NCBI GenBank assembly: GCA_030834045.1
Contig: JAURFZ010000072.1
Location: 1 to 6,841 of the forward strand
Reading direction: 5' to 3'
Source: Burkholderiales bacterium
GTDB lineage: Bacteria > Pseudomonadota > Gammaproteobacteria > Burkholderiales > Burkholderiaceae_A
DNA length: 6,841 nt
The position numbers and the translations under genes were made by a program. Under the pieces are notes generated by a model. That model was not told the origin of the DNA and made no database searches. It worked only from the letters and a program-made list of their open reading frames with translations. Shown piece after piece: positions 1 to 6,550 of this stretch. Each line of letters starts with the position of its first letter. Within the stretch, counting starts at the first letter, position 1.

Positions 1-534
1 GAAGCCGCCCTCATCGGCCACAAGGCGCTCGGTGTTTGGGCTGTCGCGCCCGGTGTACCAGCCCAAGGGCCGCTGACCGCAGGCACGAGAAATGGCCTCA
101 ATACAAAGACGCATATGCTCACGCTCAACAGACTCTTGCGCATCCTGGTAGTGAATCCAACGGTATCCATGGGCAGCAATTTCATGGCCCTTATCAACCA
201 GGGCGCGGGCGAGCTCTGGGTATTTCTCAAGGGCAAGACCTATTCCAAAGACCGTCAAGGGCCAGCCTTTTTCCTCAAAGGCTTTAAGAATTCGCCAGAC
301 ACCCACACGCGAGCCGTACTCGTAAATGCTTTCCATGGAAAGATGCCGTGCGGGGTAGCTCTCGGGGTTAAAGAGTTCGGATAAAAACGTCTCCGAGCCA
401 GAGTCTCCATTTAAAACAGTACGCTCACCACCCTCTTCGTAATTCAAAACAAACTGAACGGCAATGCGCGCTCCATTGGGCCATTGGGCGTGAGGAGGGT
501 TAGGGCCATAGCCTTTGAGGTCGCGTTGGCTCAT
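1..534 (-). CDS. puuE: Allantoinase PuuE, N-terminal part (cut by left window edge)
   Basis: The visible 178 residues run in frame to base 1, so the C-terminal part (roughly 40% of a family protein of about 300 residues) is missing. The start is ATG at 534-532 and the protein begins MSQRDLKGYGPNPPHAQWP. Family hallmarks are an N-terminal GYG-x-PPHAQWPNGARIAVQF stretch (residues 8-28), LNYEEGGE (30-37), EYGSRVGVWR (72-81), GHEIAAHGYRWIHYQ (116-130, with H117 and H122) and a GWYTGRDSPNT segment near the end. PuuE proteins are polysaccharide-deacetylase-fold enzymes that hydrolyse allantoin to allantoate in the cytoplasm, reportedly without metal; here LNYEEGGE occupies the place of the usual metal-binding TFDD motif. 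The ATG overlaps the puuD stop by four bases (ATGA), and no strong ribosome binding site precedes it, so coupled translation is likely. A chitin or peptidoglycan deacetylase is much less likely given these motifs and the neighbours. Confidence 0.93.
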   Translation of the reverse strand, partial: MSQRDLKGYGPNPPHAQWPNGARIAVQFVLNYEEGGERTVLNGDSGSETFLSELFNPESYPARHLSMESIYEYGSRVGVWRILKAFEEKGWPLTVFGIGLALEKYPELARALVDKGHEIAAHGYRWIHYQDAQESVEREHMRLCIEAISRACGQRPLGWYTGRDSPNTERLVADEGGF

Positions 535-1769
535 TGACGAGTCTCGTACCAGGTCTTGACAAGGTTGCGTTCGGCCTCAGTAAATTGAGTTGCGTTATTT
601 AGAGGCATCGCCCTAAGAACAACCACCTGCTGATAAATGGCAGACGCGTGCTGCTCAATGGAGGCAAGGGAATCGAGTCGAATGTTTTTCATCTGCACCT
701 GCGCGCCATGGCACTGCAGGCAATGCTGCGCCATGACCTGCTGAATCTGGGTAATACCCTGGCCCTGTGGCCCCGATGCACCCAGGGGTAAAACCGCAGC
801 GCTTACAGATGTGGCGGCAGATTGGGCAAGCTGACGCTTCTCAAGCTCTGCCACAGCCGAGTATCCAATTAGGCAGCCAACAATGACTAGGCCAGCAACG
901 CCATAGGCCCAGGGATGACCGTGACGACCAAGTTTGTAGCCGTGCATACGAACGAAGTAGTACCGAATTAAGGCGCCTGCCAACATAAGGCCCAGCAAAA
1001 ACAAAAGTCGGTGATCACTGCTCGTTAAAAACGAATAGTGATTGGAGAGCATGGCAAGAAGAACAGGAAGCGTGAAATAGGTGTTGTGCACACTGCGCTG
1101 TTTTCCAATAAGGCCCGGTGTTGGATCGACTGTTTCGCCAGCCTGCAAGGAGGCGACCATCTTGCGCTGACCTGGAATAATCCAGAGCAAGACATTGGCA
1201 GACATCACAGTTGCAATCATGGCGCCCGTAATTAAGAAGGCGGCAGGGCCAGAAAAAAGCTCGGTTGAAAGCCACGCACCCGCTGCAACGGCGGCTGCAA
1301 CAAAGAACGCGACAGCCTTATCGCCTTTGCCTGGGGCACCCGCGTACCGACAAATAAGCTCATAGACCACCAAGAATCCAAGTAAAAGGCCAAGGGCTGC
1401 GGCAATGGCCTGACCGCTGCTAAGGTCGGCGACCGACGGGTCAATAAGGTAGGCGGTGGGTGACCAAAGGTAAGACACCGAGAACAACAGGAATCCGGAG
1501 ATCCAGGTGAAATAGCTTTCGATGTAAAACCAATGCAAAAAGCCCCCAACCCGAGGCGGCGCCGCCATGAACTTGCGCGCATGATAGAAGCCTCCCCCGT
1601 GAATGGCCCAAAGCTCGCCCGCCACCCGGTCAGGGTTAGGCTCCTGAGGCTTCTCAAGACTTGAGTCTAGAAACACGAAATAAAAGGAGGCACCAATCCA
1701 TGCCATGGCAGTAATAACATGCAGCCATCGAAACAGCAGGTTGGCCCATTCAAGATAAAACGCTTCCAT
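531..1769 (-). CDS. puuD: Membrane-bound cytochrome c urate hydroxylase PuuD
   Basis: The 412-residue protein has an N-terminal membrane domain and a C-terminal haem domain, the usual PuuD architecture (urate oxidase N-terminal/DUF989 family plus cytochrome c). About eight hydrophobic helices can be seen, near residues 9-31, 80-101, 118-142, 151-171, 175-198, 228-247, 253-273 and 284-306. Conserved-looking polar sites in the membrane part include RWLH (H17), AIHGGGFYHARKF (H57, H63) and RSVHNTYFTLP (H228). After a linker rich in Ala, Gln and Gly (about 307-340) comes a haem-binding CLQCH (C350, C353, H354), with M388 in RAMPLNN as the likely axial ligand. The family oxidises urate to 5-hydroxyisourate and, unlike soluble uricase, can pass electrons to cytochrome c instead of making peroxide. 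The ATG start gives the expected N-terminus (MEAFYLEWANLLFRWLH); the ribosome binding site is weak. The gene overlaps puuE by four bases and lies 192 bases after xdhC. Confidence 0.95.
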   Translation of the reverse strand: MEAFYLEWANLLFRWLHVITAMAWIGASFYFVFLDSSLEKPQEPNPDRVAGELWAIHGGGFYHARKFMAAPPRVGGFLHWFYIESYFTWISGFLLFSVSYLWSPTAYLIDPSVADLSSGQAIAAALGLLLGFLVVYELICRYAGAPGKGDKAVAFFVAAAVAAGAWLSTELFSGPAAFLITGAMIATVMSANVLLWIIPGQRKMVASLQAGETVDPTPGLIGKQRSVHNTYFTLPVLLAMLSNHYSFLTSSDHRLLFLLGLMLAGALIRYYFVRMHGYKLGRHGHPWAYGVAGLVIVGCLIGYSAVAELEKRQLAQSAATSVSAAVLPLGASGPQGQGITQIQQVMAQHCLQCHGAQVQMKNIRLDSLASIEQHASAIYQQVVVLRAMPLNNATQFTEAERNLVKTWYETRQ

Positions 1770-1961
1770 GAAGGTCTGGACTCTAGAAAGGACAACCTGC
1801 CTACCACTGCGGGCGCTGTAGACAGAGACATGGTCACGACAAAGGCCCTGGAGAACTAAATGCTTACCCGGGCCCGCCTCGCGGCGACCAGTAACAAAAG
1901 TCTACCCCATTTCTTACGCAGCGTCGGGCCGGTGGCTAGGCCAGTGACTTGGTAAGAACCC
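1770..1961. other. Intergenic region between xdhC and puuD
   Basis: This is the only sizeable non-coding stretch in the window. It is the natural place for the end of an xdhABC message, a separate puuDE promoter, or both. On the minus strand I see no convincing -35/-10 pair: a TTGTCG followed about 16 bases later by TACAGC is the best candidate and matches consensus poorly. A short inverted repeat, CTGT-n2-ACAG (1814-1823), and a larger one (1911-1917 with 1952-1958) are present. No open frame with coding character and no tRNA-like fold were seen. Whether puuDE is transcribed from here or by read-through cannot be decided from sequence alone. Confidence 0.55.
1911..1958 (-). repeat. Inverted repeat (possible hairpin) just after xdhC
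   Basis: Perfect 7-base arms TTCTTAC (1911-1917) and GTAAGAA (1952-1958) enclose 34 bases. The enclosed part can itself pair TGGC (1933-1936) with GCCA (1940-1943) over a three-base loop. The distal arm starts only a few bases after the xdhC stop. On the transcribed strand no run of T follows the second arm directly; only a TTTT lies about ten bases on. It is therefore not a standard intrinsic terminator. It could be a message-end or processing structure, a regulator site, or chance. Confidence 0.3.
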
Positions 1962-2816
1962 TCATGGCGACCTTAAAGAGAGCAACTGGGCTACGACAGA
2001 GGCTGCGATTACCGCAGGCTCCTTGCCTTTAATAGTGGTCAGTCCGATGGGGCAGGTCACCGCCTGCAGCTCTACCTGGGTGACCCCGCGCTGAAGAAGT
2101 CGGCTCTGAAACCTTGCCCATTTTGTCTGGCTTCCAATAAGTCCAATGAATGGAAAGCAACCAGGCTCCTTTTGCCTGCGCAAAAGACATTCCGAGAGTA
2201 TTTCCAGGTCTTCAGCATGGCTGTGACTCATAATCAAAACAAAGCTTTCAGGTTTTAGCCCTGGCACCTCTGCCTGTGGCGTATCGACGGGCTCAGCGGG
2301 GTAGTCGTCGCGGCTATCGAACCAGGTGAGTTGAAAGGCAAGGGGTTCGAGAGCCCGGGCAATGGCCGAACCCACATGCCCAGCGCCAAAAAGAGCAATG
2401 GGCTGCAAGGGGCTTTGCAAGGAGGCGCGCCTCTGATTGGCAGAGGCCTCTTCCTCGATCCATTCATAACAAAGCCAGACGACGCCTCCGCAGCATTGGC
2501 CAAGCGATGGCCCTAAGGCGAACCGCTGCTGCCAAATACGCTTGTGGTTAGGCGGGTCGTCTTGCGGGCCCAGGCAGACGTCGGCCCGCTCTGAGACCGC
2601 TCCGCCCTCGAGCAAATTGCGGCCCGGGAACGAAAGGACAGTGCTTCGATCCGCCAGCCATTGCCTGGCCTTGCAAATGGCCTGAAACTCAAGATGCCCG
2701 CCGCCAATGGAGCCCAGGGTTTTCTGCCCTGTCACCACCATTGAGGCGCCCCGCTCTCGGGGCACGGACCCCGACGTCTTTTCCACCCAGATAAGAACCT
2801 GGGGAAAGGAGCTCAC
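1962..2816 (-). CDS. xdhC: Xanthine dehydrogenase accessory protein XdhC
   Basis: The 284-residue protein shows both domains of the XdhC/CoxI family. The N-terminal domain has GSVPRE (16-21), GSIGGGHLEF (35-44) and LGPSLGQCCGG (101-111). The C-terminal Rossmann-like domain has GAGHVGSA (144-151), SHSHAEDL (197-204), GLIGSQTKWARF (225-236) and CPIGL (255-259), followed by KGKEPAVIAASVVAQLL. In Rhodobacter capsulatus, XdhC binds molybdenum cofactor, supports its sulfuration and delivers it to the XdhB subunit; it is not part of the mature enzyme. The start is GTG at 2816-2814, overlapping the xdhB stop as GTGA, which argues for coupled translation and matched supply of chaperone. The N-terminus is some 10-15 residues shorter than I expect, lacking the usual short helix before the first strand. 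The frame stays open upstream inside xdhB, so a longer form cannot be ruled out. Confidence 0.93.
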   Translation of the reverse strand: MSSFPQVLIWVEKTSGSVPRERGASMVVTGQKTLGSIGGGHLEFQAICKARQWLADRSTVLSFPGRNLLEGGAVSERADVCLGPQDDPPNHKRIWQQRFALGPSLGQCCGGVVWLCYEWIEEEASANQRRASLQSPLQPIALFGAGHVGSAIARALEPLAFQLTWFDSRDDYPAEPVDTPQAEVPGLKPESFVLIMSHSHAEDLEILSECLLRRQKEPGCFPFIGLIGSQTKWARFQSRLLQRGVTQVELQAVTCPIGLTTIKGKEPAVIAASVVAQLLSLRSP

Positions 2817-5065
2817 GAGGCCCCAAGCGCCGTAAGAATACGTTCCGGGGTCATGGGCGCGTCGAGGCAGAAAGCCGCTGACTGGCCCTTCTGCTGGCGG
2901 GCTCGGTAGACCGCATCACGCAAAGCCTCGAGCACACTAATGGCCAACATTAGAGGAGGCTCACCGACAGCCTTGGAGCGAAAGATGGTCTCCTCCCGAT
3001 TGGGCTCATGCCAGAAGCTCACCTCAAAATGACTGGGGAGATCTCCGGCAGCAGGAATTTTATAGGTGGAGGCTGCCTGCGTTTTTAGGGCTCCTTGAGA
3101 ATCCCAGACGAGTTCCTCAGAGGTGAGCCATCCCATACCTTGAATGAACCCACCCTCAATCTGACCTTTGTCGAGCGCAGGGTTGAGGCTCTTACCCACG
3201 TCATGAAGAATATCGACGCGCAGGACACGGCTCTCGCCGGTGAGGGTATCAATAACAACCTCGCTGCATGCGGCACCGTAGGCAAAGTAATAAAAGGGGC
3301 GCCCCTTAAGTTGGCTGCGGTCGTAATGGATTTTGGGTGTTGCATAAAAACCGTCACTCCAGAGCTGAATACGAGCCATGTAGGCACGTTTCACAAGCTC
3401 TTCGAACGATTCATCAGGGCGACGTATGGCATCAAGCCGCTGCCGAATTTCGCGCGCCGCCAACTGAGCCGCTTTGGCATTGAGGTCGGTCCCGCTTGAG
3501 GCTGCAGTGGGCGAGGCATTGGGTACTTTACTGGTGTCACTGGCGGTTACAACCACACGGTGAAGATCAACGCCAAGCTCATCGGCCACCACCTGAGCAA
3601 CTTTTGTGAACAAACCTTGGCCCATTTCAGTGCCACCATGGTTCACCTGAACACTGCCGTCAGAGTAGACATTGACCAGCGCTCCCGCCTGATTCATGAA
3701 GGTGGCCGTAAAAGAGATGCCAAACTTCACCGGGGTCAGGGCAAGACCCTTTTTAAGGGTTTGGCTATGGCGATTGAAGTCATCAATGGCCTGCCTGCGC
3801 TGACTGTACTGGGCGTTCTTGGCAAGCGTTTTCATTAAAGCCGGAGCAATATTGTCTTCCACCTGCATTCCGTAGTGGGTAAGACTGCGAGGTCGGGACG
3901 GACTGCTGTCTTCGGCCGAGTCGTAGACGTTTTGAAAACGAACCTCTAGCGGGTCTTTTTGAAGGTGTCGCGCGATCTCGCCCATGACGGTTTCAATAAG
4001 CACCATGCCCTGCGGCCCACCAAACCCACGAAAGGCCGTCATGCTTTGCAGATTGGTCTTGCACCGGTAGGAGTCGACCTCAATGTTTTCGAGGCAATAG
4101 GCATTATCAAGGTGAAAAACAGCGCGGTCGGCTACAGGGCCACTAAGGTCTGCACTGAACCCGCAGTTACTTGCAATAACAAGCTTTAATGCATTAAGCA
4201 AACCATTGGACTGAAATCCCACTTGGTAGTCGTAAAGAAACGGATGACGCTTTCCAGTGAGTAGAAAATCGTCATCGCGATCAAGCCGCATTTTCACCGC
4301 ACGGCCCGTTGCACGACTGGCAAGCGCTGCCCATACGGCAACCTGCCCAGCCTGGGTTTCCTTACCACCGAAACCGCCACCCATGCGCCGGCATTCCACG
4401 CGAACCTTGTGATTGGGAACACCCAAGGCATGAGCGACCCAGTGCTGAACCTCCCCGGGGTGCTGGGTGCTTGAGTGAATAAACACCTGGCCCTGCTCCT
4501 GAGGAAGTGCATAGGCGGCCTGACTCTCGAGATAGAAATGCTCTTGGCCACCGAGTGCAAACCGGCCTTTAAGCTGGTGCGAAGAGCCCTGCAGGGCCTT
4601 TGCGACATCGCCACGCTTAAGGTGAACGGGCGGCAGTACAAAACTCTTGGCTTCAAGAGCTTGGTCAATGGAGAGTATGGCTCGCAAGGGTGTGGACACG
4701 AGCCTAACGCGACGTGCTGCCGCGCGCGCAAGCCAGTGGCTCTCGGCAACAACCAGCCCTACCACCTGTCCTTTATGCAAAAGCCTTTCTTCGGCAAAGA
4801 TGGGCTCATCTTCTAAGGGCGTTGCAAGATGGTTGGAAATGGACCACTGCTTTAAGGTCTGGGCTGTAAGAATGGCGTGCACACCAGGCATCGCAAGGGC
4901 CTCAGCAGTTTGTACTTCAATCAGTTCTGCATGGGCCTGGTCGGAGAGAATGGGCGCTGCATGCAGACTACCCTGCACCAAGGGAAGGTCATCGATGTAG
5001 GGGGCAAGCCCAGTAACATGACCCACTGCACTTTCGTGAACAACGGATGCCCCCATATGTTCCAT
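2813..5065 (-). CDS. xdhB: Xanthine dehydrogenase, molybdopterin-binding subunit XdhB
   Basis: The 750-residue protein is the large catalytic subunit, holding the molybdenum cofactor that hydroxylates hypoxanthine and xanthine to urate. It opens with the family's ESAVGHVTG...YIDDLP region (11-28). Active-site motifs are complete: GGQEHFYLE (172-180; Q174 matches bovine Q767), RMGGGFGGKETQ (227-238), TAFRGFGGPQ (343-352; R346 matches bovine R880), GGTEMGQGL (477-485; E480 matches bovine E802) and VGEPPLML (700-707; E702 matches the catalytic bovine E1261). The Arg and Glu that contact the purine in xanthine dehydrogenases are thus both present, which favours xanthine over aldehyde, nicotinate or carbon monoxide as substrate. 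The start is ATG at 5065, two bases after the xdhA stop, with AAGGA nine bases ahead. It overlaps xdhC by four bases. Length is slightly below the family's usual 770-800. Confidence 0.97.
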   Translation of the reverse strand: MEHMGASVVHESAVGHVTGLAPYIDDLPLVQGSLHAAPILSDQAHAELIEVQTAEALAMPGVHAILTAQTLKQWSISNHLATPLEDEPIFAEERLLHKGQVVGLVVAESHWLARAAARRVRLVSTPLRAILSIDQALEAKSFVLPPVHLKRGDVAKALQGSSHQLKGRFALGGQEHFYLESQAAYALPQEQGQVFIHSSTQHPGEVQHWVAHALGVPNHKVRVECRRMGGGFGGKETQAGQVAVWAALASRATGRAVKMRLDRDDDFLLTGKRHPFLYDYQVGFQSNGLLNALKLVIASNCGFSADLSGPVADRAVFHLDNAYCLENIEVDSYRCKTNLQSMTAFRGFGGPQGMVLIETVMGEIARHLQKDPLEVRFQNVYDSAEDSSPSRPRSLTHYGMQVEDNIAPALMKTLAKNAQYSQRRQAIDDFNRHSQTLKKGLALTPVKFGISFTATFMNQAGALVNVYSDGSVQVNHGGTEMGQGLFTKVAQVVADELGVDLHRVVVTASDTSKVPNASPTAASSGTDLNAKAAQLAAREIRQRLDAIRRPDESFEELVKRAYMARIQLWSDGFYATPKIHYDRSQLKGRPFYYFAYGAACSEVVIDTLTGESRVLRVDILHDVGKSLNPALDKGQIEGGFIQGMGWLTSEELVWDSQGALKTQAASTYKIPAAGDLPSHFEVSFWHEPNREETIFRSKAVGEPPLMLAISVLEALRDAVYRARQQKGQSAAFCLDAPMTPERILTALGAS

Positions 5066-5067
5066 CT

Positions 5068-6546
5068 TTAATGGTCCTTATTGAAGGGCTGTTGCTGTTG
5101 GTCTGGCTCTTGGCCAATGAACAGCTCAGGACTATGCCAGCCGTCAAGGCTTTCCTCTTCACCCGAAGCCAAGGCTCGGCCTAGGCGCACCAGCAAATTC
5201 CCAAGCACCTGCCTTCGGTACTCACCCGAGGCCCGCATATCGGAAATGGGCTGGAACTCGTCTTGAATAACCTTTGCCGCCCGATCAAAGCTTGCGGGCT
5301 CTATAAGGCTACCCAGTAGAGCAGCTTCGGCCTTATGGGCGCGCGCAGGTACTGCAGCAACACCGCCTGCTCCCATTCGAATGGAATGAATGACGGCATC
5401 TTTCTCACAGAGCCAGACCACAAGGCAGACCGCAGAGATATCGTCCTCAAATCGTTTCGAGACCTTGTAGGCGCGAAGGTGTTCGTTTGCGCCGCGTCGG
5501 GGAATGCGAATGGCCTGAAGAATCTCATCGGGTTGCAGACGCGTCTTTTTGTATGCCAGATAGAAGTCGCTTAACATCACGGTGCGACTGACGATGGTTT
5601 TTTCACCCAGACGGGAAAGAATAAGTTCTGCGTTAAGAGCCAAAAGCAAGGGCATGCAATCGCCAATGGGTGAGCCGTTGGCAATATTGCCCCCTAGCGT
5701 TGCCGAGTTACGAATGGGCAGCCCCGCAAAGCGGCCTAGAAACGTCTTAATCTCAGGCCATTCCCCAGTCAGCACCTCAAAGACCTGACTGAGTGTGCGC
5801 CCCGCCCCTATTCGCATGGTGTGGTCGTCGCAACTTAGATTAAGAAGCTCTGGCGTGGCTGTGATGTCAATGACTTGCTCAAAGCTCTGCAACTGCTTGG
5901 TGATCCACAGCCCAGCGTCCGTCGTGCCCGCCGCCAGGAGTGCGTTCGGGTTATGGCTACGAAGGGCCAACAGGTCTTTCAGTGTCTTAGGCCTGTGGTA
6001 GCCCTTTAGGCCTTGAAGTGCCTGCTCCTCGTTTTCTGCACGAACCAAAAGTTCTTGCACAAGAGCCTTCTCATCGATAAGAACAACCGGGTACTGATGC
6101 ATGGTCAGGGCTGCTTGAAGAATAGGGGCGTAGCCCGTGCATCGGCAGAGGTTTCCCGATAAGGCATCAACCGCCTGCGCGTGAGTAACCTTTTGGCCAC
6201 GCGCAACGGTGGTCATGTAGAGCGCGAAAAGGCTCATCACAAACCCGGGTGTACAAAACCCGCATTGGCTTGCGTGGCAGTCAACCAGGGCCTGCTGAAC
6301 AGGGTGGAGCTGGCCCTGGTTGAGTCTAGGAAGGTCTTGCGCTGTATAAATTTTGGTAGCAAGTGCTGAGCCAGCAAGCCTTATACAGCTGTTCACGGCA
6401 GCCCAATGAATACTGGATCCATCGGAATTCAGTGAGGCTAAAACAACAGTACAGGCTCCGCAATCACCCGATGCACAACCCTCTTTGACCGAGACATCCC
6501 CACCAACACGAATGGCATCAAGCAGCGTTTGAGCGGGACCAATCAT
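5068..6546 (-). CDS. xdhA: Xanthine dehydrogenase, iron-sulfur/FAD subunit XdhA
   Basis: The 492-residue small subunit carries electrons from the molybdenum site in XdhB to FAD and on to its acceptor, normally NAD+. Domains in order: a plant-type ferredoxin [2Fe-2S] domain (1 to about 75; C24, C29, C32 in KEGCASGDCGAC and C53); a second [2Fe-2S] helical domain (about 80-150; C95, C98 in SQCGFCTPG and C134, C136 in GNLCRCTGY); a FAD-binding domain (about 183-350, with LLAAGTTD at 203-210 and NSATLGGNIANGSPIGD at 280-296); and a CO-dehydrogenase-flavoprotein-like C-terminal domain (about 355-460, GAGGVAAVP at 392-400). The tail is hydrophilic and has four Gln in a row. All eight cluster cysteines are present. 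Oddly, the first ferredoxin strand, about 15 residues in relatives, is missing: the ATG at 6546 is preceded in frame by GGG, AAT, CCT and then a TAG stop (6558-6556), so the frame cannot extend. The gene lies four bases after the DUF3830-like gene and two before xdhB. Confidence 0.95.
   Translation of the reverse strand: MIGPAQTLLDAIRVGGDVSVKEGCASGDCGACTVVLASLNSDGSSIHWAAVNSCIRLAGSALATKIYTAQDLPRLNQGQLHPVQQALVDCHASQCGFCTPGFVMSLFALYMTTVARGQKVTHAQAVDALSGNLCRCTGYAPILQAALTMHQYPVVLIDEKALVQELLVRAENEEQALQGLKGYHRPKTLKDLLALRSHNPNALLAAGTTDAGLWITKQLQSFEQVIDITATPELLNLSCDDHTMRIGAGRTLSQVFEVLTGEWPEIKTFLGRFAGLPIRNSATLGGNIANGSPIGDCMPLLLALNAELILSRLGEKTIVSRTVMLSDFYLAYKKTRLQPDEILQAIRIPRRGANEHLRAYKVSKRFEDDISAVCLVVWLCEKDAVIHSIRMGAGGVAAVPARAHKAEAALLGSLIEPASFDRAAKVIQDEFQPISDMRASGEYRRQVLGNLLVRLGRALASGEEESLDGWHSPELFIGQEPDQQQQPFNKDH
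5075..5079 (-). promoter_or_regulatory. Ribosome binding site of xdhB
   Basis: AAGGA lies within the last codons of xdhA, nine bases before the ATG at 5065-5063. A second in-frame ATG (5056-5054, residue 4) would be 18 bases away, so the site favours the first ATG. This is the clearest ribosome binding site in the window. Confidence 0.7.
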
Positions 6547-6550
6547 CCCA

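Noticed and set aside
36..384. Plus-strand open frames near the left edge
   Set aside because: The minus strand here reads without interruption as PuuE with many family motifs, so the plus-strand frames are shadows.
1820..1850. Sigma-70 promoter for puuD (TTGTCG, about 16 bases, TACAGC on the minus strand)
   Set aside because: The -10 match is poor and nothing independent supports it. It is mentioned only in the intergenic entry.
1911..1958. Intrinsic terminator after xdhC
   Set aside because: The paired arms are A+T-rich with a long loop, and no T run follows directly on the transcribed strand. I keep it only as an inverted repeat.
3095..3499. Open frame of 134 codons on the plus strand
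   Set aside because: It lies wholly inside xdhB, whose motifs and length are fully convincing, and its product resembles nothing I recognise. The same applies to plus-strand frames at 4475-4816 and 4647-5000.
4294..4752. Open frame of 152 codons on the minus strand in a second frame of xdhB
   Set aside because: It overlaps the conserved xdhB core in another frame, is rich in Arg, Pro and Ala as shadow frames are, and shows no domain. The frame at 1232-1657 inside puuD was rejected for the same reason.
2813..6546. XdhAB as an aldehyde, isoquinoline, nicotinate or carbon monoxide enzyme of the same superfamily
   Set aside because: The purine-contacting Glu (E480) and Arg (R346) are both present, and the neighbours xdhC, puuD and puuE all belong to purine breakdown.
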